A DNA stretch of 64,000 nucleotides from assembly GCA_021776475.1 (NCBI GenBank), contig JAJFFV010000001.1, positions 124,001 to 188,000 of the forward strand. The letters are read 5' to 3'. Origin of the DNA: Parvularculaceae bacterium. GTDB lineage: Bacteria > Pseudomonadota > Alphaproteobacteria > Caulobacterales > Parvularculaceae. Positions 20,231-29,378 of the stretch are shown here, piece by piece; the first letter of the stretch is position 1; every line of letters begins with the position of its first letter. A program made the position numbers and the translations under genes. The notes beneath the pieces are model-generated. The model saw only the letters and a program-made list of their open reading frames with translations. It ran no database searches and was not told the DNA's origin.

Positions 20231-21967
20231 ATGTGCGGATTGGCAGGCATCATATCTAAAAATCAACTGACCGGTGCTGCCGAAAAATTAGCGCGCCTCT
20301 CAGACGCGCTGTTTCACCGCGGGCCTGACGGATCTGGCACGTTCATCGACGATCATGTAGCGATCATCCACCGCCGGCTATCTATTGTTGACCTAGAAGG
20401 CGGTGCGCAGCCGATCACCTCAACGGCAGGTAATGTCATTGCCGTCAATGGCGAGATTTATAACGACATTGAGATCAGGAAGCAGCACTGCGATGCCAAG
20501 TACCTAACTGGCTCTGATAGCGAAACACCTCTTGTTCTTTACGAAAAATATGGCGAGGCCTTCGTTGACCATCTGCGTGGCATGTATGCGCTGGCGCTCT
20601 ATGACAAAAGCCAGCATATGCTTATTCTCGCCCGCGATCCCTACGGTATAAAACCGCTTTATTATTCGGTCACCGACGATCAGGTACTGTTTTCTAGCGA
20701 GCCGCAGGCGTTGTTTCAGGCGGATCTGCTCGATCCAGAGGTTGAGCCCTCAAAGGCCGTTGAACTTCTGCAACTCAAATTTACAACGGCGCAGCAAACG
20801 ATTTTCAAAAATGTCGAGCGGGTTCTCCCTGGCGAAATGTTGGTCATCCAGCAAGGAAAAATCATACGGCGTAACCGGAAAAAATCGTTCGTCAGTAAAC
20901 ATCTAAATAAAGACAGACTCAAGAACGTTAAGCGCACACTCGACGCCGAATTCCAGAACAGTGTTAAAGCACATGTGCGCTCGGATGTACCCTATGGTGT
21001 GTTTTTGTCCGGCGGCGTGGACTCATGCAGCATTGTGGCGGCAATGGCTGAATGTGGGTTGCAGGATTTTCCATGTTACACGGCCTTTTTCCCGGACAGC
21101 TCGCTGCATCCAGAAATTATGGTTGCCCGAGCCGTCACAACCAAGGTTGGTGCAGAGCATATCGAAGTGCCAGTTGTCGAAGCAGATTTCTGGGCGACCC
21201 TTCCAAAAGTCATTGCCTGCGTTGATGATCCATCGCTCGACCCGGCAATGGTCGCGAACTATCTGCTGGCTGAACGAGCAACAAAGGACGTCAAAGTCGT
21301 TTTATGCGGTGATGGTGGTGATGAAGTGTTTGCCGGTTACCGAAGGTATGAGCGGGCAATATTGCCGTCCTTTTTGGGCCGTAAGGAAGCACGCACAAAA
21401 GGCCAGTTTGATGGCACGGACCTGACGTTGTTTTCCGCACAAAACTGGCGTGAAGGCTTTGCCGCCAGCGCCCACCAGGCCCGCGAGAACACGCAGACTT
21501 TTTTACAGAGTATGCAAGCGACTGACGCGGCTGATTTCCTACCACATTTCAATCTGATGAAACTGGATCGTTGCCTGATGGCACATGGTATTGAAGGCAG
21601 AACGCCGTTCCTCGATCAGACGCTGTCTCCCTTCGGATTTAATTTGCCGGACAGGCACAAATTGAAGAACTTCAGAGGCAAATGGATCATGCGCAACTGG
21701 CTGCGCGAAAAGTTGCCAGAGGCCGAACCGTTTAGCAGAAAACGAGGCTTCTCGGTTCCCGTCGGCCAATGGATCGCAAAACGAGCCAGCGAGTTTGCGG
21801 GCTTCGTCTGCGAGCAGCCGGGCGTCTGTGAATTGTTCGATATAAACAAGATCCGCCTGCTGTTTACGGACGATGATCATCCGCAGTTAAAGCTGCGCTG
21901 GTCGGTGTTCTACTATGCGTTGTGGCATCAGCATCACATCGCGCGCCAGACAAGCCCGCTGATCTAA
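20231..21967 (+). CDS. asnB: Asparagine synthase (glutamine-hydrolysing), copy 1
   Basis: A 578-residue class II asparagine synthase. The initiator Met is followed by the catalytic Cys2 (MCGLAGII), then the glutaminase motifs FHRGPDGSG and VNGEIYND. The synthetase half has the PP-loop LSGGVDSCS and the GDGGDEVFAGYRRY motif. AsnB family members make asparagine or amidate carboxyls in specialised metabolites; this one could be either. A distinct, longer copy occurs at 42341-44230. It is followed, after 94 bp, by a glutaminase gene. Confidence 0.9.
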   Translation: MCGLAGIISKNQLTGAAEKLARLSDALFHRGPDGSGTFIDDHVAIIHRRLSIVDLEGGAQPITSTAGNVIAVNGEIYNDIEIRKQHCDAKYLTGSDSETPLVLYEKYGEAFVDHLRGMYALALYDKSQHMLILARDPYGIKPLYYSVTDDQVLFSSEPQALFQADLLDPEVEPSKAVELLQLKFTTAQQTIFKNVERVLPGEMLVIQQGKIIRRNRKKSFVSKHLNKDRLKNVKRTLDAEFQNSVKAHVRSDVPYGVFLSGGVDSCSIVAAMAECGLQDFPCYTAFFPDSSLHPEIMVARAVTTKVGAEHIEVPVVEADFWATLPKVIACVDDPSLDPAMVANYLLAERATKDVKVVLCGDGGDEVFAGYRRYERAILPSFLGRKEARTKGQFDGTDLTLFSAQNWREGFAASAHQARENTQTFLQSMQATDAADFLPHFNLMKLDRCLMAHGIEGRTPFLDQTLSPFGFNLPDRHKLKNFRGKWIMRNWLREKLPEAEPFSRKRGFSVPVGQWIAKRASEFAGFVCEQPGVCELFDINKIRLLFTDDDHPQLKLRWSVFYYALWHQHHIARQTSPLI

Positions 21968-22061
21968 ATTTATAAGATCGTCTGGTCCTGAACGACGACA
22001 GATGATTCCGATGGATCTTAAGTTGGACGTCCCGATACGAAAAAAAGTGTGAGGTGATTGC

Positions 22062-22982
22062 ATGAACTGGCAGTTTATTCTTGAGAGCGTCTACGCTGAC
22101 GTAAAACCTGTCCTCGGCGAAGGCCGGGTTGCTGACTACATTCCAGCGCTGGCAACCGCGGACCCAGGCGCTTTTGGGATGTCCGCGGTTATGCTCAACG
22201 GGGATTGTTTTAGTGTCGGTGCCTCGGACACCCGATTTTCAATTCAGTCAATTTCAAAGGTTTTTTCGCTCGCCCTGGCGCTGCGAAACGCCGGCGATAC
22301 ATTATGGGACGATGTTGGACACGAACCCTCAGGCACAACATTTAATTCGATAGTCCAGCTGGAGCGGGAAAACGGTCGGCCGCGAAATCCGTTTATCAAT
22401 GCAGGCGCCCTGGTGGTCACCGATTCCATTATCAGTCAATACGGACGAGACCGTGCGTTGCAGGAAATATTGGCGTTCATCGATAAGGCCGCTGGCAGTG
22501 CCGGCGTCTCGGTGAATAAAACCGTCGCGGCCTCTGAAGAAACATGGGGTGACAGGAATCGCAGCCTTGCTTACTTCATGAAGAGTTTCGGGACTTTGAA
22601 GAACCTGCCAACGGACGTCCTGAACACATACTTCCATCAGTGTGCGATTGAAATGACGACAGCCTCTATGGCACATGCAGGCCTGTTTCTTGCGAACGAC
22701 GGTATCGACCCCATCAGCGGCTCCCGATTTGCAACGCACGAGCAGGTTAATCGGATCAATGCTCTGATGCTCACCTGCGGCCACTATGATATGAGCGGCG
22801 ATTTTGCCTGCCGCGTTGGCTTGCCCGGCAAATCCGGTGTCGGCGGCGGCATCCTCGCTGTTGCTCCAGGCAAAGGAGTAATAGCGGTCTGGTCGCCAGC
22901 TTTAAATCAAGCCGGAAATTCTCACGCGGGCACACTCGCCCTTGAGTTCTTCAGTGACAGAGCCGACCTAAATCTGTTCTAA
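22062..22982 (+). CDS. glsA: Glutaminase
   Basis: A 306-residue glutaminase (GlsA/YbaS family, serine beta-lactamase-like fold) that hydrolyses glutamine to glutamate and ammonia. The Ser-x-x-Lys site lies in FSIQSISKVFSL, and the conserved NPFINAGALVV, AIEMTTASMAHAGLFLANDG and KSGVGGGI motifs are present. A good ribosome site (GAGGTG) precedes the ATG. It follows an asparagine synthase, suggesting a local role in amide-nitrogen handling. Confidence 0.96.
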   Translation: MNWQFILESVYADVKPVLGEGRVADYIPALATADPGAFGMSAVMLNGDCFSVGASDTRFSIQSISKVFSLALALRNAGDTLWDDVGHEPSGTTFNSIVQLERENGRPRNPFINAGALVVTDSIISQYGRDRALQEILAFIDKAAGSAGVSVNKTVAASEETWGDRNRSLAYFMKSFGTLKNLPTDVLNTYFHQCAIEMTTASMAHAGLFLANDGIDPISGSRFATHEQVNRINALMLTCGHYDMSGDFACRVGLPGKSGVGGGILAVAPGKGVIAVWSPALNQAGNSHAGTLALEFFSDRADLNLF

Positions 22983-23075
22983 AGCAAGCCGGTGCCTGGC
23001 CTCGCGGTACATTTCGCTTTCGACGTGAGGCTTATTTTACTTGCCCTGTCTTGCAGCCGTGACCATGTTCCGCTG

Positions 23076-23522
23076 ATGGACAGCAAAACTGATGCACCAG
23101 TCATCTATGGCGGCAACGCAAAACCCAACCGCAGTACCAAGCAGGCGCTCTGGCGTGGCATGAAAAAGACTTGTCCGCGATGTGGCGCGGGGGACCTTTT
23201 CGGTAACTACACGGCGGTTCGGGAGGCATGCGATACCTGCGACCTCGATTATTCAGGCCAGCGCGCCGATGACGCGCCGCCTTATTTCACCATGCTGATC
23301 GCTGGCCACCTCGTGATCCCATTGGCGCTGGAGACCAAACGTCAGCTCGATCCACCACTGGCCCTACAATTCCTGATCTGGAGTTGTGTACTTGCTCTCC
23401 TCATCTGGCTCCTGCTGCCAATCACAAAAGGCGGCCTCATCGGTATTCAATGGGCGAACCGGATGCATGGTTTTTCTGACACCGGAGAAGATCAAACCGG
23501 CGCCGACCCATCCGATCCGTGA
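23076..23522 (+). CDS. DUF983 family membrane protein
   Basis: A protein of about 148 residues from ATG 23076. It has a zinc-ribbon-like segment (CPRCGAGDLF ... CDTCDLDYSGQRADDAPPYF) followed by two TM helices, the usual DUF983 layout. The function is unknown; in some species DUF983 genes lie near cytochrome oxidase genes. The frame is open upstream to 22992, but that extension lacks family similarity. Its last bases overlap a possible GTG start of the MFS gene that follows, so the two are probably coupled. Confidence 0.85.
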   Translation: MDSKTDAPVIYGGNAKPNRSTKQALWRGMKKTCPRCGAGDLFGNYTAVREACDTCDLDYSGQRADDAPPYFTMLIAGHLVIPLALETKRQLDPPLALQFLIWSCVLALLIWLLLPITKGGLIGIQWANRMHGFSDTGEDQTGADPSDP

Positions 23523-23524
23523 GC

Positions 23525-24694
23525 ATGACGGCCGGCCAATCACAAGAGTTTACGGACCGCGAAAGACGCACTGGCCTGATCGCGGCGATTGTCACAATTT
23601 CGGTTGCCGCTGCAGGCTTTGGTCATTCCATACCGCTCCTCGCCGTGCTTCTGGAACAGGCTGGCGCCTCCAGTACATTTATCGGATTCAATTCTGCGAT
23701 CGGGGCAATCTCGATCATTCTTGGTACGCCCTTTATGCCGGCCTTGATCAAACGGATGGGCATCAAACGGTTCATCTTCGCTGGTCTGTTCTTGATGGTC
23801 AGTGCTTATGCGGGTTTGTACCTGACCAAGGATGCCCTGTGGCTTTGGTTTCCTTTGCGGTTTATTTTCTCTTTTGGCGCGGCCTGCCTTTTTGCGGCGA
23901 GTGAGTTCTGGATATCGACCCTTGCCAGAGACGACAAGCGCGGCGCCGTCATCGGCGTATATGGTACTTGCCTCGCACTTGGCTTTGCCCTTGGCCCGTT
24001 CCTCATTCAACTGACAGGCTATTATTCGGTTTTGCCGTTTCTTGCCGGTATCGCTGTCTTCTCCCTCGCCTTCATCCCGGTCAGCCTCGTCAAGGGGCCG
24101 GTTATAGAAGCGCAGACCGGCAAGTTCTCGTTCTTTCCGCAGATCCGCCAGGCACCGGCAACCTTTCTCGCATCCGCCTTTTTTGGCGGCACCGAAGCCT
24201 CAATCTTCGCTTTCTTACCGATCATCATCCTGGATTGGGGATTTGCCGATCAGATCTCGGCCCAGGTGGTCACCGCGTACGCCCTGGGCGCCATTGGACT
24301 GCAGTTCCTGATCGGCAAATATTCCGACCGATTTGGCCGGGTAAGGCTGCTCCTCACCTGCACCAGCATCGCTCTTTTGTGCACAGTCCTGTTCACCTTT
24401 CTCGGCCAGAATCTGATGCTGCTTTATGGTATGCTGTTTGTCTGGGGGGCATCAGTGGTCGGCCTGAGCACGATCGGCCTTGCGACCCTGGGTGATATTT
24501 ACAAGGACGCGGATCTGGCGAGCGCCAATACAGGCTACGTCTTCATGTATGGGCTCGGCGCGCTTACCGGCCCAGCAATTGTCGGCGTTGCCCGGGATCT
24601 CATTGGCAACATGGCGTTGCCCGGCGTTCTGGCGGTTATTCTGTTCGGGTATTTCCTGTTACTTCTGGCCAGAGCCGGTCACGAAACACCTTGA
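23525..24694 (+). CDS. MFS transporter
   Basis: A 389-residue, twelve-TM major-facilitator transporter. Loop 2-3 has the degenerate MFS motif around MPALIKRMGIKR, the second half carries GKYSDRFGRVRLL, and TM5 has the GxxLGP-like ALGFALGPFL. It most resembles the YcaD/YfkF type of putative drug or metabolite exporter. The substrate is unknown. A GTG at 23519 that overlaps the upstream stop is an alternative start. Confidence 0.88.
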   Translation: MTAGQSQEFTDRERRTGLIAAIVTISVAAAGFGHSIPLLAVLLEQAGASSTFIGFNSAIGAISIILGTPFMPALIKRMGIKRFIFAGLFLMVSAYAGLYLTKDALWLWFPLRFIFSFGAACLFAASEFWISTLARDDKRGAVIGVYGTCLALGFALGPFLIQLTGYYSVLPFLAGIAVFSLAFIPVSLVKGPVIEAQTGKFSFFPQIRQAPATFLASAFFGGTEASIFAFLPIIILDWGFADQISAQVVTAYALGAIGLQFLIGKYSDRFGRVRLLLTCTSIALLCTVLFTFLGQNLMLLYGMLFVWGASVVGLSTIGLATLGDIYKDADLASANTGYVFMYGLGALTGPAIVGVARDLIGNMALPGVLAVILFGYFLLLLARAGHETP

Positions 24695-24757
24695 CATGCG
24701 GACGACGAAGGGTATTTTCCGCCGCTCACGCGTATGCGCAACAGGAGTTTTTGAGAG

Positions 24758-24925
24758 ATGGCCAAGCCAACCACCATCAAGATCCGTCTGAACAGCACGG
24801 CAGACACCGGCTATTTCTACGTGACCAAAAAGAATACCCGCAACATGACCGAGAAAATGGTCAAAAAGAAATACGATCCGGTGATCAAAAAGCATGTTGA
24901 TTTCAAAGAAGGCAAAATCAAATAA
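24758..24925 (+). CDS. rpmG: 50S ribosomal protein L33
   Basis: A 55-residue protein reading [20 protein letters not shown] and onwards, ending in [10 protein letters not shown]. It is the alphaproteobacterial form of L33, without the zinc-binding cysteines (the C- type). AGGAG lies ten bases upstream of the ATG, and a strong terminator follows 25 bp after the stop. Confidence 0.97.
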   Translation: MAKPTTIKIRLNSTADTGYFYVTKKNTRNMTEKMVKKKYDPVIKKHVDFKEGKIK

Positions 24926-24950
24926 TTTGCCCAACCGTTTTCGAAAAAAT

Positions 24951-24979
24951 AAAGCCGCCCGTTTAAGAGCGGCTTTTTT
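24951..24979. terminator. Bidirectional intrinsic terminator between rpmG and pleD
   Basis: AAAGCCGC (24951-24958) pairs with GCGGCTTT (24969-24976) over a ten-base loop. It is followed by T's on the plus strand and preceded by an A-rich run, so it can end both rpmG and the convergent divK-pleD transcript. Confidence 0.9.
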
Positions 24980-25002
24980 CTTGTCCCCTACGGGCCAGGA
25001 CG

Positions 25003-26379
25003 TCAGGCGGCAGCGAAGACCACCTTATTTCGTCCCTGATTTTTGGCCTGGTAAAGCGCATCATCGGCTTTTTTGAGAATGTCCTGTGGTGAGGTCGTCT
25101 CTCCGGGCGATGTGGTCGCAATCCCGATACTGACGGTCACTTGGATAGTGTTGTTGCTATCATCCCCATAGGTAATCTTGTGGTTCTCGATATCTTCCCG
25201 CAACCGCTCAGCAATCATAGAGGCAAGCGCCGCATCCGTTTTCGGCATTAACAGAACAAACTCTTCGCCGCCATACCGACAGGCGATATCCATACCGCGC
25301 ACATTCTGCTCCAACCGGCTGCCCAGTTCACGCAAGACACTGTCACCAACATCATGGCCGTGCGTATCATTGACGGCTTTGAAATGGTCCACATCCATCA
25401 CCAGCACGGATATCGGCAGTTTTTCTACCTCCGCCGGATCAAAAAGATTAGCCATATGGGTCGCAAGATAGCGACGGTTATAAAGACCGGTGAGTTGATC
25501 AGTCACTGCAAGTTCGAGCCCAACCTGGAATGAGGCCCGCAATTGATCAATGTAATGCTTGCGCCGCAATTGCGTGCGAATACGCGCGCCCATCTCGCTC
25601 TTGTCGATCGGCCGCGTCAGGTAGTCGTTCACACCAACATCAAGCGAGCGCACGAGTTTTCGTGTGTCGCCTTGCCGCACCATCGCTAGCACTGGTGTCA
25701 GCCGCGTCTCGCTTAAGGTCCGGATCGTCGAGCAGAACCGGAGAGGATCATAGGTCTCAAGACTCATATTGACGATGATCAGGTCAACCTTCTGCTCGCG
25801 CAGAAGCGAGAATGCATTCTTTGTATCAGCTTCATAAATGATTGTGTAATTATCCGGCCGTATACTGAACAGTTCTTCATCGCGGTCCGGGTCATCGTCG
25901 ACAATGAGAATGACACTCGGTGTTGTATCAAACTCAGCAAGCTTGGCGTTGGTCAAAATGCCAAGCTCTGCGCCGGTTGCATGGCTGAGACGCAGTTCAT
26001 CAGTCATCATTTTGAGCCGCGTCAGGCTGCGCACGCGTGCAAACAGCGCAACATCTTCCACAGGTTTGGTCAGAAAATCGTCGGCCCCGGCATCGAGGCC
26101 GGCGATCCGATCTTCCTGCTGATCAAGCGCTGTCACCATTACCACTGGAATATGGCAGGTCTCATGATCTGCTTTCAATCGGCTACACGTTTCAAACCCG
26201 TCCATGCCGGGCATCATCACATCGAGTAAAATAATATCTGGCTGAACTTCTTTGGCAAGTTCCAGCGCTGCAGCGCCTGAATTTGCCCCGGTCACCTCAA
26301 AGTACTCCGCCCGAAGTTTCGCTTCGAGCAGTTTTACATTTGGCTCCAGATCGTCGACGACTAAAACATGCGCCGTCAT
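25003..26379 (-). CDS. pleD: PleD-type response regulator with GGDEF diguanylate cyclase
   Basis: A 458-residue protein with two receiver domains and a GGDEF domain, the PleD layout. Receiver 1 has the phospho-acceptor Asp in DIILLDVMMPG. In receiver 2 that position is Asn (IIVNMSLET), consistent with an adaptor role in dimerisation. The GGDEF domain has GGEEF and, five residues before it, the RxxD inhibitory site (RGMD). In Caulobacter, PleD makes c-di-GMP during the swarmer-to-stalked transition. The start at 26379 is chosen for AGGGG upstream and the family N-terminus. It is encoded 45 bp after divK, as in Caulobacter. Confidence 0.96.
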   Translation of the reverse strand: MTAHVLVVDDLEPNVKLLEAKLRAEYFEVTGANSGAAALELAKEVQPDIILLDVMMPGMDGFETCSRLKADHETCHIPVVMVTALDQQEDRIAGLDAGADDFLTKPVEDVALFARVRSLTRLKMMTDELRLSHATGAELGILTNAKLAEFDTTPSVILIVDDDPDRDEELFSIRPDNYTIIYEADTKNAFSLLREQKVDLIIVNMSLETYDPLRFCSTIRTLSETRLTPVLAMVRQGDTRKLVRSLDVGVNDYLTRPIDKSEMGARIRTQLRRKHYIDQLRASFQVGLELAVTDQLTGLYNRRYLATHMANLFDPAEVEKLPISVLVMDVDHFKAVNDTHGHDVGDSVLRELGSRLEQNVRGMDIACRYGGEEFVLLMPKTDAALASMIAERLREDIENHKITYGDDSNNTIQVTVSIGIATTSPGETTSPQDILKKADDALYQAKNQGRNKVVFAAA

Positions 26380-26424
26380 AAGTCCCCTACTTTCCCGGGC
26401 TCCCACGGCCCATTTCCAGGCGTC

Positions 26425-26823
26425 CTAGCCAAGATAACGCTTTACTGTTTCGATGAAGACCGGAATCGAGATCGGCTTGGCGAGATAATCCTCGCAGCCG
26501 CCATCCCTGATTCTCTGTTCATCGCTTTTCATTGCAAAAGCCGTGATTGCGACAACCGGTATATTGCTCAGCTCCGGATCGGCTTTCAGATCGCGGGTTA
26601 CATCAAGGCCCGAACGCTCAGGCAGCTGGATATCCATCAGGATCAAATCTGGATGGTGTTCTCGCGCCAATTCGAGCGCGTCATGTCCGTTGAAACTCTG
26701 CAAAGTGTCATAGCCGTGCGCCTCGAGCAGATCATTGAACAATTTCATGTTCAGCTCGTTGTCCTCAACTATCAGGACCGTTTTAGGCACCTCCGACAGA
26801 TCCAAAATCTCCACACTTGCCAT
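26425..26823 (-). CDS. divK: Single-domain response regulator DivK
   Basis: A 132-residue receiver-only protein. The core [14 protein letters not shown], phospho-Asp64 in [10 protein letters not shown], and Lys in EDYLAKPIS match DivK, which controls the DivJ/PleC-CckA-CtrA cell-cycle pathway. It has about 13 extra N-terminal residues before the normal start, and no internal Met, so the extension seems real. A consensus CtrA site lies in the intergenic region upstream (26952-26967). Confidence 0.95.
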   Translation of the reverse strand: MASVEILDLSEVPKTVLIVEDNELNMKLFNDLLEAHGYDTLQSFNGHDALELAREHHPDLILMDIQLPERSGLDVTRDLKADPELSNIPVVAITAFAMKSDEQRIRDGGCEDYLAKPISIPVFIETVKRYLG

Positions 26824-26951
26824 GATACACTTTCTGATAAACGGCCATTTTTAGCCCCTGACAGTCACCAGCGTTATGCATCATAATGAGTTAATTGAGG
26901 GTTTATACCCATGCAAACCCTTCATGACAGACAAGAATTTAACACACCGCA

Positions 26952-26967
26952 TTAAGGATTGATTAAC
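26952..26967. promoter_or_regulatory. Putative CtrA-binding site between divK and dinB
   Basis: TTAAGGATTGATTAAC fits the full CtrA consensus TTAA-N7-TTAAC exactly. It lies about 130 bp upstream of the divK ATG and immediately before the dinB ATG (26971). In Caulobacter, divK is CtrA-controlled, so divK is the expected target. The position next to dinB could also affect that gene. This is a pattern match only. Confidence 0.55.
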
Positions 26968-26970
26968 GAA

Positions 26971-28323
26971 ATGCCGGAAGCCCTTAACAAAGAGCTAACA
27001 CGGGGCCGGAAATCGGCTGCGGGCCTGTGCCGGGACTGCCTGACATGGTTGCCGACGCCAGGTGCCAGATGCCCGCATTGCTCGGGCGGGCGCCTTCTTC
27101 GGCACCCTGAACTCGGTCAATTATCGATTGCACACCTTGATTGCGATGCTTTCTACGCCGCGATCGAGAAACGCGACGATCCGAGCCTCGCTGACAAGCC
27201 GTTGCTCATCGGCGGCGGCAGGCGCGGCGTTGTCTCCACCTGCTGCTATATCGCCCGCACCTATGGCATCCATTCGGCCATGCCGATGTTTCAGGCCCTG
27301 AAAGCCTGCCCCCACGCTGTGGTTTTGAAACCAAACGGCCCGAAGATCCGCGAAGCGTCCCTTGCCGTCCGCCGCGAGATGCAAGCGCTGACACCATTGG
27401 TCCAGCCGCTTTCCAGCGATGAAGCGTTCATGGACCTCTCCGGCACGGAAAAGCTCCATGGCACGCCGCCCGCTTTGACCCTCGCAAAACTCATGACACG
27501 GATCGAAGAGAAAGTCGGGATCACTGTTTCCGTCGGCCTCAGCCACAACAAGTTTCTCGCCAAGATTGCATCCGACCTCGACAAACCGCGAGGTTTTGCC
27601 ATTATCGGCAAAGAAGAGACCGTCCGGTTTCTCGCCAAACACCCGATTAACCTGATCTGGGGCGTTGGCAAATCATTCACTGCAAAACTGGCACGCGATG
27701 GTTTTCACACGATCAGCGACTTACAAAACACTGATATCAAGGAATTGGCCGAGCGCTACGGTGAGCACGGTCTTCGGCTGGCGCGCCTCTCCATGGGAGA
27801 AGATTACAGGTCAGTGAACGCGACTCGGGCTACCAAAAGTATCTCATCTGAAACAACTTTCTTTGAGGATTTGCGCAACTACAAGGAGCTCGAGGACATC
27901 CTCTGGCGCCTTGCAGAAAAAGTCTCGGCCCGGATGAAAGACAAGCACTATGCCGGCCGCATCGTGACTTTGAAGCTCAAGACGGCCAGCTTCCGCAGCT
28001 TCACCCGTCGGCGCACGCTTGATATGTCGACTAACCTGACCAATGTCATTTTTGATACCGGCAAAGCTCTGTTGCGCGACGTCATCCCCGGTGAGATGTC
28101 CCGTGAAGCCTACCGCCTGATCGGGATCGGCCTCTCGGGTCTTGACGAGGCCGGTGAGACCGGCCAGTCCTATCTCTTTATGGACGACCTCAATCGTCTC
28201 TCGGCCCGTGAACAGGCGGTTGATGCTCTCCGCGAAAAATTTGGCGCTGACGCGGTGCGTACGGGCCGCTCCTTGCGCAAGAGAACCAAAGAAAGGACCA
28301 CCGATGTCACTGATCGAGAATAA
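26971..28323 (+). CDS. dinB: DNA polymerase IV with N-terminal zinc-finger extension
   Basis: A 450-residue Y-family translesion polymerase. The first 40 residues contain CRDC...CPHC, a C4 zinc-finger-like extension common in alphaproteobacterial Pol IV. The catalytic motifs follow: HLDCDAFYAAIE and SSDEAFMDLSG. The helix-hairpin-helix (LIWGVGKSFTAKL) and little-finger domain are complete. It has no obvious C-terminal beta-clamp pentapeptide at the extreme end (ends TTDVTDRE). ATG 26971 follows AAGGA; a TTG twelve bases earlier is less likely. The last 20 bp overlap the ridA start. Confidence 0.94.
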   Translation: MPEALNKELTRGRKSAAGLCRDCLTWLPTPGARCPHCSGGRLLRHPELGQLSIAHLDCDAFYAAIEKRDDPSLADKPLLIGGGRRGVVSTCCYIARTYGIHSAMPMFQALKACPHAVVLKPNGPKIREASLAVRREMQALTPLVQPLSSDEAFMDLSGTEKLHGTPPALTLAKLMTRIEEKVGITVSVGLSHNKFLAKIASDLDKPRGFAIIGKEETVRFLAKHPINLIWGVGKSFTAKLARDGFHTISDLQNTDIKELAERYGEHGLRLARLSMGEDYRSVNATRATKSISSETTFFEDLRNYKELEDILWRLAEKVSARMKDKHYAGRIVTLKLKTASFRSFTRRRTLDMSTNLTNVIFDTGKALLRDVIPGEMSREAYRLIGIGLSGLDEAGETGQSYLFMDDLNRLSAREQAVDALREKFGADAVRTGRSLRKRTKERTTDVTDRE

Positions 28324-28765
28324 TTTATCTGAATACGGAGTTAAACTACCAGAACCGGTCGCGCCGGTTGCCAACTACGTGCCATTTGTCATCACCGGTA
28401 ATCTAGTAATGATTTCGGGGCAGGTCTCAATCGGTCCGGAAGGTCTAATCACTGGCAAGGTAGGCGGTGATCTCTCGATTGAAGACGGCATCAAAGCTGC
28501 CGAAGCCTGCGCTGTTAATCTCCTCGCCCAACTGAAAGCTGCCTGTGACGGCGAACTCGACCGCGCTGTGCGCTGTATTCGTCTCGGCGGTTTCGTCAAT
28601 TGCGGGCCTGCATTCAACGACCACCCGAAAGTCATCAACGGCGCCTCCGACTTGATGGTCACAGCGATGGGTTCAGCCGGACGACACGCAAGGGCGGCGG
28701 TTGGCTCGCCATCCCTGCCGTTGGGAGCGGCTGTGGAAGTGGATGGTATTTTCGAGATTGCTTAA
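28304..28765 (+). CDS. RidA family (YjgF/YER057c/UK114) protein
   Basis: A 153-residue RidA-like protein. It belongs to the subgroup of about 150 residues typical of alphaproteobacteria (NYVPFVITGNLVMISGQVSI, then LGGFVNCGPAFNDHPKVING). RidA proteins hydrolyse reactive enamine/imine intermediates, but this subgroup lacks the canonical RidA catalytic Arg context and may do something else. AAAGGA precedes the ATG, which overlaps the 3' end of dinB by 20 bp. Confidence 0.9.
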   Translation: MSLIENNLSEYGVKLPEPVAPVANYVPFVITGNLVMISGQVSIGPEGLITGKVGGDLSIEDGIKAAEACAVNLLAQLKAACDGELDRAVRCIRLGGFVNCGPAFNDHPKVINGASDLMVTAMGSAGRHARAAVGSPSLPLGAAVEVDGIFEIA

Positions 28766-28924
28766 TAAATCTGGCGTTATTTTCCCGATCTTCATAAAAA
28801 TTTGAAAGCATTTTGAAGGCAAAAGAAGGAAGGCGGGACCACAAATAATATTCGATTATATCACCTTCTTTGGAGACGATCCCCAATTTGACGAGAAATA
28901 TAGAACTTGAGATAGCCATAAGAC

Positions 28925-29378
28925 ATGCAGGCCCTCGCCACGATCACCGCCCGCTACCACGGCAATGCCGATGACATCTTCCGTGAAGCCCTCACTTTTG
29001 AGGAAATGACTGACGCGATGAAGGGTCTTGCCAGCTATGACGGCCTCCCGACCGGACCAGTAAAAGAAGGCGAAACCTACGCAGTCGACGTTACTATGTG
29101 GGGTTTCCTGAAGACAAAAGGCCATGTCATGCACATAGAGAAACTAGATATCAAAAACCGCGTTCTTGCAGAGCCGCGAGCACAATCCAGCTATCAGGCG
29201 CTGGGACCATAACCTCTCCGTTCAGCCCGAAGGCGAAGGAGTGCTATGGACAGATACTATCGAGGTCGGCGCTGGTTGGCGTACGCCCTTCATCGCACGT
29301 TTATGCGCTTACGTTTATCAGCGCCGCCACCGACATCGGCAGGCATTCGAAATCACCCGCAGGATCGAGAGCGCCTAG
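28925..29378 (+). pseudogene. Frameshifted SRPBCC family gene
   Basis: Two overlapping frames together make one typical SRPBCC protein of about 150 residues. Frame 1 (28925-29165) gives MQALATITARYHGNADDIFR and onwards to IKNRVL. The second frame (from about 29167) continues QSREHNPAIRRWDHNLSV through WTDTIEVGAGW to YVYQRRHRHR and a stop at 29376. One extra T around 29165-29167 breaks the frame; without it the sequence reads NRVLQSREH. The gene is either a recent pseudogene or a sequencing error. Its end overlaps the convergent ICL/PEPM gene by four bases. Confidence 0.8.

Noticed and set aside
29159-29180. Programmed frameshift in the SRPBCC gene
   Set aside because: No classic slippery heptamer or downstream structure; an insertion is simpler.
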